Source: Rhyzopertha dominica (lineage: Eukaryota; Arthropoda; Insecta; Coleoptera; Bostrichidae). From it: a stretch of 64,000 bases of DNA. A program made the translations under genes and the position numbers. The notes under the pieces are model-generated. The model made no database searches and was not told the DNA's origin. It was given only the letters and a program-made list of their open reading frames with translations. The stretch is from positions 9,233,786 to 9,297,785 of the forward strand of contig QCXZ01000041.1 of NCBI GenBank assembly GCA_025024175.1, read 5' to 3'. Below, piece after piece: positions 37,305 to 48,500 of this stretch (its first letter is position 1; every line of letters begins with the position of its first letter).

Positions 37305-37704
37305 AGTTGTTGGAATATGCATTTAAATAAATAGTAATAATAAGAATAATAATTGCACCACATTCTTTACAGACCTCGGAGCTTCATGCCCTTCAAAAGG
37401 GCAATAAAGTTTGCAAATTCCTTTAATTAAGCAATTCCCGGATCTTGCAGGAATTAGCAAAATGAGTTTTAACTACATTGAAGACATTGGAATTATTTTT
37501 AGTTATCGTATTATTATGTATACTTCCACTAATCTATTGGGCACTACTGACACCACAAAAAGTAATGCTGATGTGTGATTCTTATTTCGAGTTAGGTTTT
37601 TCAGTATTAAAAGTTGCAGTGTTTTGTAACAAACTTTTTTATGACATGTAATATTGGAAATGTTTTAATTATTTCAGTATCCGATTTTAAAACTGACTTT
37701 CAGC

Positions 37705-38455
37705 CAGTGATGGGCGCGTAGAATACTCCATGTAGATTACGCCATTATCTACGCGTAAACTATGTAATATTCTACTTTAAAAGTCTACTGTAGAAAATAA
37801 CATTATGTAGATAAACAGCAAACTAGTAATATTTAGTACTTTTAACAGCTCAAAATGCCTCAAGTGACAGTATTATTTTGTATATTATTATTTTTTTTGC
37901 TTCCTAACTAAACAAAATACTACTTCGTTGTAATTAAAATAACTAGACACACGTTAAACAATAACTTGTTTCCGCATACAGTTGTTAGGGCCAGAAGGCA
38001 CAAGCATGCCTTGGAGCCCTCAATAGGTCAACGGGTTCTTAAATTACTGTAAACTATGGTTTTATTATCTTTCTTGTTTATAAACGGAAGAAGACGGGCT
38101 ATTTCATACGCAACCTATTATACCTAATATACTCGTAGAAGAAAAGACTTCGAAACGCGTGTTTTGTCTCAAAGAAGTAAGAAAACCGTTTGGGTATTCT
38201 GATGACTTACTAAAATAAGTTATGCAAATTTGTAATATAAATATTAAAAAACTACAGTGCTTAAAAATTTTTAAGAATTGACCCATAAAACAGGGAAATT
38301 GGAACAAAATAATTTGCACAATACACTTAATATACAATAGCCATAATATACTAGTCTCATATTTTCTACTCAAAATCTACGCCAAAATGCTTTATCTACA
38401 TTTTCTACGCGGGTAATGTAGAAAATTATAATTTACGCGTAAACGCCCATCACTG
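37705..38455 (+). mobile_element. Non-autonomous hAT-like element, family A copy 3
   Basis: The ends are CAGTGATGGGCGCGTAGAAT and ACGCGTAAACGCCCATCACTG-type sequence. The flanks carry a perfect 8-bp target duplication CTTTCAGC (37697-37704 and 38456-38463). At 751 bp it is the shortest copy of the family. Terminal and interior segments align to 4686-5556. It has no transposase. Confidence 0.92.
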
Positions 38456-38463
38456 CTTTCAGC

Positions 38464-40320
38464 TGCTGTTTATTGTAACAGATATAATGGCTCAATGTTG
38501 TTGAATAAAATTTCGCCTGTATTTAAAATGAAATACGAAACTCAACTACCATAAATATGATGTCCACAATTTTTGTGTGGATCAGTGTAAAAACGGCAAA
38601 CGGGGAACGCATGTTCCAATTTTAATGTCTTTTTAAATATTTCATGTTATCACGGGATATCAAAATTCAGTTCTCTTAGAAAGAGTATATGTTCGTTGAA
38701 AATTAAGCAATACAAGCTTTGACTTCAGTGAACCTTGTATATACGGACATTCAAGTTCTAGTATAAATGTAAATGATTTAATCTGTAAATGTGATTAGTT
38801 GAAGTAATTTATATTTATTTCAAATTATTATGAAAATTCCCGGAAGCATATGCGTATCTAGCGTAGCGTATTGCAAGTCGACGATTCCCGAACCATTTTC
38901 ATTTCAATATAAAAGACTGTAAAGCAGCAGTCACTGTCAGGCAGTAAATTATATATATTCTAAACTGACATAGACGAAGTGAATGCTATAAATAAGTATC
39001 AAGAAATTGACGGTAGAGGCACAGCAAGCGTCGTTTACAAACCACCTGACAGAGACAGCAGTTTTCGGCTCTCCTCGTATAGCGATTCGAATATGCTCCC
39101 TGGAATATAATAGTTTTGAAATCAGTATTACCCGATTAAAATTAGCTTTATAACGGAGCAACGTTCATGTTACTTTACTATGTACGGGTTTATCTATATA
39201 AATAAATAAGGTTGGGTATTTACATGCAAAATTTATTACCCACGATTATGGACGTATAAGTGTGTCTGAATGATTCAGTCAGTCTTTCAAAGAGGCACTA
39301 GAAGTTGTTTTACAACACAGTTCTAAAACCTTGCTCAAAGAAAAATTGCAAAACTAAGGCTTTCAGATATGACTAAGGCAATAAAAAGGCTTGTCTAGGT
39401 TTATTGAATTAACGTCATTTTTATGCACCCGTACATTAGAGTGAGTGGATTGTAAAACTATTTCCTGTATAAAATCCGCGTTTCGATAAATTCAATTATT
39501 TTTTTATATGTTCCGGGGAGTGTTCAAATCTGCTTAGTCAAACCATTGAAAGAAGGTGAACGTTTTATATTAATCTTACATCAAAATTTGTGTCAAGCGA
39601 ATTATAATCTTTTTTAAATTGATGTATGGATCTATCGAGGTTTCTTAATAATAATACAAAGCTTATAATCAAGGTAAACGTAATTCCGATTCCATTATTG
39701 ACCGACAGCAGCGTTAAAATAATAACTACCTAATCGTTTTATTTTTATTCAGTAAAGAGAAAACCACGAAAGTGTGTCTACCTGGTCTAGTGGTTCACAT
39801 AGCTCACCTAGATACAAAAAGGCAACATTACTAAAACAGTACCGTGCGATAAAAGCGAGATAACCTAAATTTTGCGATAACCGCTTTCGAACATTGGTTT
39901 CAAAATGTACCCGAAGAAACGCAGAAGCTAATCCGGCGATCAGATTCACTTTTAAAACAATCAAGTTTATGTTCACTTTCTAATCCTCCGGCTGTAAAGA
40001 TTTGTGGTCAGTTATTAATGCTGTGATCGCGAAGTATGTCAGATAAAATTAGTACAGGAAAAAACGATTAGAAAACGATGACGGAAGGAGATGATAATTT
40101 TAATTGTATGAACCAGTTTGTCGCAAAGTAGAGCTACTTAACATTTAGTTAATTAACTGCAACGTGTGGTCTACTTTGTTATCAAACTATCATTACACTA
40201 GCGGCCTTACAAAATTGATCTACAAATTAGTGAAAAACGTATCGGCAACGAGTTAGTTGCCTACACGTCACAGCCTCCAACTCATACTATCAATACTACA
40301 ACCATGCTTCACGTTTTTTT
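38464..40320. other. AT-rich DNA, possible SINE head near 39775
   Basis: No gene is supported. CTGGTCTAGTGGTTCACA at about 39780-39797 resembles a tRNA A box as found at the head of tRNA-derived SINEs, but no B box follows at the expected distance. Confidence 0.3.
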
Positions 40321-40340
40321 TTAATTAGTATCTGAACGTA

Positions 40341-40369
40341 CATTTCGGACTCATAAGGACCATCTTCAG
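40341..40369 (-). other. CTGAAGATG...CCGAAATG terminal motif
   Basis: The minus strand reads CTGAAGATGGTCC, TTATGA, then GTCCGAAATG. About 20 bp further on the minus strand is an A-rich run (near 40317-40325). It lies just 3' of the LINE pseudogene at 40425-41740, so it may be part of that element's 3' UTR or of a separate short retroelement. Confidence 0.4.
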
Positions 40370-40424
40370 CGGCGACAACGCTACATACAGGTATGTTTTC
40401 TTATAAGTTTAGGTATAATTTACT

Positions 40425-41740
40425 TTTTTGTTTTTTCGTTGTTTAAATTTAAATTAGCGTCAAACCACTCTTTAGCACACAGAATCTGTTCCCTTGCAGG
40501 CTGCCAAATCTACAGTGGATACGATGTTAAAGATGGAGCTATCATCCGCAAACAGACACACATCGTCCGCTTTAATGTTCACTGGAAAGTCATTTACATA
40601 CACCAGGAAGAGCAGCGGACCAAGAATTGACCCCTGTGGAACCCCTTTGTCGACTTGCTTCCAGGGAGATCGTTGACCGTTATAGACTACACGCTGTTTT
40701 CCATTGCTGAGGTAAGAATGCAGCAAACTTAATGGAACTCCCCTAATGCCATAGTATTCAAGTTTAGCAAGTAATACTTGATGCGAAACTCTGTCAAATG
40801 CTTTACTTAGATCACAGTATAAACCTTCCGTGACTAGTTTTTCGTCTAGCGCTCGCGCTATATTTTCAACAGTAGATTCTCCATGTTTATATCCATGTTG
40901 TTTACCGCATAATATGTTCTTTTTTTCGAAGTACTGGATGAGTTTGTTCTTTATCCATAATTCAAAAATCTTTGACAACACCGGTAGCACTGCAATAGGC
41001 CTGTAATTAGTAGCATCGTTTATATTGCCACCCTTATGAAGCGGTTTTATCTCCGCAAGTTTCAGACAGTCTGGAAAAATTCCTGTTCATCAGCCTAGTG
41101 AGCGGTATTACCATTGCATGAAATACCGATTTTATAAATCGGGTGCTTATTCCGTTGCAGTCCTGAGTCGATTTTGATTTAATTTTCTTTATTAAACCCT
41201 CAACATCCTGTTCAGTCACTTCATTTAAGAAGAACGATTGTACATTATCTGCAGAATGCTTGTTCAACATTTCAGCAACTTTATCAGATTGAATAGTCTG
41301 ATTTAATTGTGTGGCACTGCTAATAAAGTTTTCGTTTAGTGTCCGAGCATCGAGTAATTCACTTGTGAATAAACAGCTTTTTGGCTGTTGATTACCTTCC
41401 ACATGGCTGCCTGTTTGTTCTCTGCCTTATGTATGCATTCAGTTAAGGCATTTAACTTCGCTTGTCTTAAATGGTTCTTATAATGTGCTCGGCATTTTAA
41501 ATAAGCCTGGCGAGAATCATCCGTTTTTAAAACTAGACTGATCGTGTACAAAGCATCTAAAGCGATTCTTGTTTTAATTGAGTTGTATACCATTTTGTTA
41601 AGCTTTTTAATTTCTGAACTTTGGTTTCTGTTTCAGGAAATAACCTATCGAAAGATTCAATAAAGAAGTCGTGGAACTGTTGAAAACATGAATTTGCGTC
41701 TTCTTCCTGGAACAGAGGTTCCCAATCCACAAAAACTAGG
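40425..41740 (-). pseudogene. LINE endonuclease-RT linker and reverse transcriptase pseudogene (Jockey-like superfamily)
   Basis: Minus-strand protein runs from VDWEPLFQEEDANSCFQQFH (about 41740) through AYLKCRAHYKNHLRQAKLNA and GLIKKIKSKSTQDCNGIS to reverse transcriptase blocks NYRPIAVLPVLSKIFE, CDLSKAFDRVSH (motif A), KGVPQGSILGPLLFLVYVND (motif B') and LFADDSS (motif C), then KEWFDANLNLNNEKT near 40430-40475. Catalytic Asp residues of motifs A and C are kept. Frame changes are needed near 41565, 41380, 41085 (in a run of T) and 40495, so the gene is broken. The reverse transcriptase is C-terminally short. It differs from the other two LINEs here, for example FADDSS instead of YADDTQ, and belongs to another family. 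Confidence 0.9.
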
Positions 41741-42079
41741 TACTGTATAAAAGCAATTATACCTTAATCGTGAAACTTTCGTATCTTTCTAGTAGAAAGT
41801 TGTTTTGGTGAAGTACTCGTTTCAAATCCAACCAGATGGATTTCTTGTGCTAGGTGGTCGGTAACATGTGGATTTATCGTGAAGTGTAAACCCACTTTAT
41901 GAACAATATGTTTCATTGATAAAACACAAATACTATACAAAATAGATTTTACTCATTCAAAATTAAACTTGAACCAACCACGTACAAAGATCACGTCGAA
42001 TTTCGCATCGTTGCGATACAAAACGGTTTTATCGAAACAATAAGCTTGTTATAGCGACAAAGTGATTTTTGCGGCATGA
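41741..42079. other. Unassigned sequence 5' of the LINE pseudogene
   Basis: It may contain the decayed upstream part of the minus-strand LINE, but no endonuclease motif is legible. Confidence 0.3.
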
Positions 42080-42640
42080 ATTCCATCCAAGGAACACAAT
42101 TGTATTTAACACCCCATTGATTGTGAACGCCTGTAATTAGTTCAAGTGCCAACCGGTTAGGCGTGTGCGGCGCCGGTTGCTGCGGTTCTCTTCCAGAATC
42201 CGAATGCTAATGTTTCCTTGCCCTTGTCGTGTTTGCAAACGTGAACAGCAGTTCTTGACATTGTCAGAAACCGAAAGGAGTTTCATTAACAACCGCTGGC
42301 TTGGATTTAAGCCTCGTTGAACTTTTGCGCTATGTGCGGTCGCGACAGTTTGCCTGGGTATAGCAGCCGGATTCCGCTCGAATAAAGCGACATAAACTGC
42401 TGGATGTCAAACACAATTTATGGCTAATCTTACGTATCGACGAGATAGAATTAAATGTTCCAGAAACCCAGTTTCACGAGAAACAATCCGACAAATTGCC
42501 GCGTGGTCGTTTCTATTTGTTAGACACGGGGCCAGTGACGGCTTGTCAAGGGTATCGGGGACGGTCGAGCGAATGAGCGCTTTTTTATTACATTGAAGCT
42601 TCTCTATGAACAGTAATGCACACGTCGAATGTGTAGAAAA
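42080..42640. other. CpG-rich, repeat-poor interval
   Basis: CpG-dense sequence includes GGCGCCGG near 42170 and several TCG/CGA clusters. The minus frame 42407-42739 (110 codons) has no recognised domain. It is possibly conserved non-coding sequence. Confidence 0.3.
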
Positions 42641-45500
42641 ACGCACAAAAATGTCCTGCAAGCCATAAATATGCAATATTTTTCTACCACTTAGGTCTAT
42701 GAATAAGTATACTTGCCATTTTTGAAATATATAGTGCACATTAAGTGGTTCTGTGGAGCTCAGTAATAAAATAACGGATTATATATATAAAGTGCCTGCT
42801 TTCTATAAAAGTTTCAGCATTATGTATCTACAAATGATTCCGATACAATCACAAATTAATGTTGATGATGTTGTAAGATTACTGGAGATGATGTAGCCTG
42901 CTCCATCGCAATTTTAATTTTCGTCTTCATTAAAGAATAACGTATCAATAGAGAAATCCTACCAGCTAGGTCATATTTGCTGTGCCAAACATTAGGCAGT
43001 CTGTAACATTTNATTATTACGTACCGCTTACGCACCACTATTTTAATTCTACTTTGTTGTATTTTTCCACTTTTGATATAATATATTATTTACTATCAAC
43101 TTCTGTCATACATAAATGAAGAAAAAATTAATCATGAAGTTTAATATGTTTTTGAAAAATTTATTTACCCAAACACTAGTTTTACATCTGAAAACTTCAT
43201 CGTGCAATAGCCTGAAACAAGCTGTTACTGTCACTAAAAAAATCAATCCCTCTAGGTTATAGTAAATTGCTGAAATCGGAAAATTATGAAAATTCCTAGT
43301 GTTCTACTTACAGTAATATATAAGCACTGACGTCTTAAGTAACCATTCCTCTGCCTTAGACATTAAAACGTCTACTCTGTGGTCTGTAAGGTAAAGCTAT
43401 TATAGCCAGAATTTAATTACAGCAATTTCGATGAAAGAAAATTGTTCTGTTCGGCACTTATATATAGACATTTTGTAATTATATCCGAACATGTTGAATT
43501 TTAACTGTTTGCTGTTATGTAATCGATAAAGTATCATCCAAGAAAAGAACTAATAATTTAAAGGTTATTAAAGTGACGAGAACTAGGCATTTTTATTGCT
43601 TAATCAAATTCATATTAAAAAACGCTGCAGGTGTTGAATTTTTTGATGTATGAAATACTTCATTTTTACTGTATTTTGAGGAATCTTCTGTGTATTGTTC
43701 GTGAATTGCTATATTCTTCATGTACATATACTGCAAGAAAAGAAGTCGTACTCTTTTAACTTATGATAACACCACGACAGCGACGCCTAAAATATAATTT
43801 CAGAATACTAACTATAACATATCAGTAAGCCAGGAGTGTGCATAATGTATCACAGCTACACGAATGAATGTAATTAACAATAATGATGCCAATGACATTT
43901 ACTTTGTGGCTTGTAGTGAACTTCCGTTCAAGAATTACCGGATACGCCTGCTGTCTTTCTTGTTTCTTATTTTCTACATTGCATAATGTTTTAACTGCTA
44001 CTAAAAGGTAGGTAGTTGAGTTTGCTTGAAACAGTACAGGGTGACAATTTTAATAACAGTTTGTCGCTATAATTTTTAACCAGTATTTAAAATTAATGAG
44101 ATTATCCTGCTGATGCGCTTCGTTAATGAATTTTTATAGCATCTAAAATTGTTAGTATTGTAGCTGAAAGCAGTTTGCTGATTTTAGTACATCCATAGGT
44201 TGCACAATAAAAAACTTAACTTTTTTAGTTTAATCAGTATGCTGTCTAGACTATGTTTAAAACCAAATGCAATCCGTTTTATCTACTTATTAAGCAAACA
44301 TTTTAATGCGCACACTTTCGCTGAATCTCAATAAATTACATTTTATATTGGCAAATGGCAAATCTGCGTATTGCAGTCACAATCCGTTTAACAAAGAATT
44401 TTATGGTCAGCCAAAGAGAAATCGAGCTTTTTTCTTAGTGACACACAGTTGTTGTTGTGTCACAATATATAAACGTTTAACATTTAAGTGTAATATTGGT
44501 TTGTTTAGGACTGAGATTGAGCTTGTTGATGATGTGATGATTTGGTTACATTTTTTTGACAAAAAAACTTCTGTAACATAAAGACATACTGATTTATTTA
44601 AAAGTTTGAAACATGATTTGTACTAAACTTTTCTTTTTATTGTTGGTACCCATAGAGTTTGCACTAGCGTAAATAAACTCAATAGTTCTGGTTCGCCTAA
44701 CAATGTGAACGACTTATTATATCGCAACAGTTCTTCTAGATAATAGAGTTCTTTCATTGACAATAAATAAAAGGTTTATCTGGTCACAATGACTTGGTGA
44801 ACAAGCGTAGTATATATCAAAGTGTGTAAATTTTGCAAATTTTCTGAGCACAGTTTCCAGTAAATTAATATAAATTTTATTATAAGGCATCCAACCAATA
44901 TACATTAACTTCGAGCGTACGGGTTCATAATGGTTTTAGTGCACAAAACAGCATCCAAATAACGAGTCTCTATCAAAACAAATTCTACAAATATGAGGTA
45001 TCCGTAATTGCACCCAAATCCAATACTTCACTACAAAAAGACGGCAGGCGCTCCATAACATTATAATAGAAATTCAGACCTTTACAATTATGAGTATTAA
45101 GGCTTAACTTATCCACAATGTTAGTTCTGATTATAAGTACTGCCTATTTTTAGGTCAATTGCATAAATGATCGCATTAGCTCATCAAGACGCATTGAAAA
45201 CATTTAGAATAACAATGGTCCTTAGTATGAGCTTTGCGTAGCTCCACCGTTGGGGTAAAATGCGTATGATTGACATCCACCATACTGTACAATTTGTTGC
45301 AGTCCAACTGATAATGATTTAATTGTTAATATTTAAATGTTTTTGTTTAAAGAATACGTTTTGTTAATCAATAATATGGTTGGTTCAAAATTGCTTTTCA
45401 TTAGAAGAGGACAGCAAAGTATTTAGACAATGCTACTTCACACTTCACTTCACACACTGATTAGAATTCTACTCTTAGTGTTAGGTACTTTGTTTGAATT
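42641..45500. other. AT-rich DNA without recognisable gene
   Basis: Short frames only (for example 44306-44581, 91 codons, unrecognised). No repeat edges were identified. Confidence 0.45.
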
Positions 45501-45510
45501 CAGATAAACC

Positions 45511-45543
45511 CTGATGATGTTCTTCTTAGAAGACATGCAATGT
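45511..45543 (+). other. Possible decayed CTGATGATG terminal motif
   Basis: CTGATGATG is followed by the stem-forming TTCTTC/GAAGA and then by ATGCAATGT where GCGAAACGT would be expected. This is the weakest member of the motif group. Confidence 0.2.
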
Positions 45544-45589
45544 ATAGCTTTTTCATCATTCTTAGTCTCCAGTGACACCATGTAATGCA

Positions 45590-46160
45590 TGGAACTCCTT
45601 CTGCCGTGTACCGGCAACACCAGCCAACGCCGACCGCGTTATTTAAATACACAGCGCATAATCGCGGCGTTGAGCTCGATTAATAAGCGGAATGCTTTTC
45701 AATCACGTCCAGCTACACGTGATACCGTATCGGACAATGCACGCCAAATCTGCAATCACGTGTGATCACCAAAGGTAATGAAATGCGGCAAAGAAATGCT
45801 AATACTGTACCCAGCCGGTACACGCCTCAATCTATTACAGTTAATTATCTGTACGACCAGAAGAAAATGAAAAGTTGTAGGAGAGACGCAACACCTACCC
45901 GCTGTCGGCCTTTGTTTCCCGTCGAACGTGAACTTACGCTTTCAACTTGGCGTGCCTCGCGTTTCTAATTACTCGTCTGTATTGGTTTCGCGATCTCCGA
46001 GGCATTAGCTTTCCGGATGTGCAACGATACGAGGGAAATGACATTTATTGTATTCACTTTGGTTCTTTCGTAGAACAGAGTCGTTTTTATGAGACCAAAG
46101 ATATCATTTTTAAGCTCCTGCTATTGCTACTGCCAGCAAAACGAAGCATTCGATTTTTTC
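45590..46160. other. CpG-rich, repeat-poor interval
   Basis: It contains CACGTG-like sites (near 45714 and 45758), ATTAATAAGC and CpG clusters. The frames at 45762-45968 and 45947-46165 are unrecognised. It is possibly conserved non-coding sequence. Confidence 0.3.
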
Positions 46161-46767
46161 TGTGATATTTCTAGACAGTTTTCCAAAAACTTCACCTACC
46201 TCCTTACATAAGCAATAAGTGAGTGGAATATACAGGTAAACAGCTGGCAGACTGTATCTGTATCGTCAAATAAAATTCCAAATCTAGAAACACGTAGTGA
46301 GCAGCAGACGGCTACCTGTTACGGTGCTATATATAGATATGATTTACATCTTGAATAGGCCACTAAAGTTTAAAGGTATTAATACGCCAACAACTTCTAA
46401 TGCTTAGTTCAAGGTGCTTATAAAACTTACTAGCTTTGGTTTAAATTAAAATGACCGGTTGGTAATTTGAATTCAGGGCTTTATAATATTTCTGACTATA
46501 AGGACTCACTCACTTACCCTTATGTACACTTAATCATCGTCTTAAGAAAAATATGTTGCGTTTGCGTTTTTTCTAAAAACTTGCGGAAGACATTCTGTGA
46601 TAATTATATTATATTGTATTGTTATTACTAGCTTTTTTCTAGTGCATATAGGCAGTATGCGATCAATATTAAATAAAATTATAAAAGCGTACATCTCACT
46701 GCTAATTCTGCTAAAATCGTTTGTTTCTAGTTTAGTAGTATCTACATTTTAAAGTATTTAATCTCAT

Positions 46768-46832
46768 GTGCTTTAGTAGCGTGTTGATATGCACATTGGA
46801 GCGCCATTCCAAAAGTTTGAGTTCGATTCTCG
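46768..46832 (+). repeat. tRNA-like fragment or SINE head
   Basis: TGCTTTAGTAGCG fits a pol III A box. GAGTTCGATTCTC (about 46818-46830) fits a B box about 40 bp later. The acceptor stem does not pair, so this is not a functional tRNA. It could be a tRNA-derived SINE remnant or a tRNA pseudogene. Confidence 0.35.
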
Positions 46833-47429
46833 GCCAAAGGTAAATATTTTCTGTTTGAATTTTTCGATGCTTCACCAATTTTGCTTAGAGTAGTAATTGT
46901 TGAGAATTTTTGGGGCACAAAAATAAGTAAAATGTCCATATTTATACCAGTTTCCACTTTGTACTAGCTCATCATTCCATAGATTATTACTGAGTCAGTT
47001 TATAAATCATATTTAGTGTAGAACAAGCAAGCAAAATGATCAAAGTGTGATTGCTATTATGCAAAGCAGCGAAAGATACAAATAACAGAAAGCACTAGAT
47101 TGAGAAACGTTGATGAAACGTGAAAATAAGTAAGGAGAATATTGAAAGAAAGTGTAAAGAATATATATCGGGTTACCCGAATAACAACAAACAGGCCGTA
47201 TGAGGAGGAACATAAAAGAAGGATTTAAGAACAACAACAGAGATGCAAAGCATATTTGAATAAGAAAAGGAAGAAAAGGAAATTACCTGTATCTTAGCTA
47301 CAAAGTACAGGTAAAAGGTTAAACGGATGTTAGATAGTTCTAAAACACAGTGTGTGGATATCTCGAAATGAAAGTTTAGAACAAGAAAGCAAGAACAGCA
47401 CAGCAAGGAATAATATTAAGACGAAATAG

Positions 47430-48491
47430 AAAATATATCTGCGGAACTAATGGAGATATGGGAAAAGTATTTTAAAGACCTACAAACCTTCTATTAGGAA
47501 AAATATACATTCAAAGCTATTCAAAAACTGCAAAGTGACATTAATTACTCAAAAGTATGGGTAAGCGGTAGCTTTTTATAGCATAATAGCAGAAATGTTA
47601 AATGTTTATGAGATAGCGCAATACTTACTAATACTGTAGCGACTATTATCACAGAAAAAATATGGCAAGAAATCTGCCAGAAGATTTGAAGATGGTGATT
47701 ATAATACCAATATATAAAAAATTACAGAAGAATCAACTGCAGTTAAGTAAAAATTAGCAAAATAACTTAAGAATCACATATTTACGATAAAAAAGGTTGG
47801 CTACCGTAACTCGACTACTCGTGTGCGTTTTACTGATAATTTTTATTTGGTTTTACTGAACAAGAATTGCATAACAACTTTTGGACTACTGGAGCATGTT
47901 TGTTGAAGTAAAACAAAAGTAATAGGCATCAGTAGAAATAATAAAAGGATGAATATTATAAGTAGAATGATGGAGGATTAGGACAAGTCTAAAGCATTAA
48001 ATACTTAGGAGTCACGATAAATAAAAGAGGTAAGATTACAGTCAAAATAAATGTGAGAGCTACTGCAGAACATGCCATGTTCATCGCTTTAAATCAAACC
48101 TCCATTGGCAAAGAAGAGACAAAAATAACAGTTTACAAATTAATATGCACGCGAATACTGACGTTTTGAAGTACACCACGAGTACACGCAAAACAATGCA
48201 AAACTGCTCGTATGAAAAATAAATTAAACATATGTTACGACCAGAAAGTATGTACGATAGGAATGAAAACGGTGCGTTTATTATAGCAACAATAACAAAA
48301 TAGTTAAAGATGAAAATTTGGACATCTAAGGCGAACGAACAGTTAAGCTCAAGTAAGAAGAATATGAAATAGAAGAAGTCGTCCCCGAAGAGCAGCCAGC
48401 GAAGTTCTGGAATAAGGCAATGGGTGAAATCATCAGCTCAAGGGGTTTGTTATGGAAGCAAGCTGTGAACATTTTGGAAGAGAAACAGTAA
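47430..48491 (+). pseudogene. RTE-like LINE relic
   Basis: Four plus-strand islands follow RTE reverse-transcriptase order: MEIWEKYFKDLQTFY then a stop (47450-47497); NLPEDLKMVIIIPIYKK (about 47671-47721); KYLGVTINKRGKITVKINVR and GKEETKITVYKLICTRILTF (47999-48169); and a C-terminal NKAMGEIISSRGLLWKQAVN (about 48410-48470) before a stop at 48489-48491. The catalytic palm region between the second and third islands is not legible, and stops and frameshifts are frequent. The pattern of IIPIYKKG and KYLG.TI is what I recall of RTE-type proteins. Confidence 0.6.
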
Positions 48492-48500
48492 ACTAGCTTC

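Noticed and set aside
39775..39860. tRNA-derived SINE head
   Set aside because: An A-box-like sequence is present but no B box follows at the proper distance.
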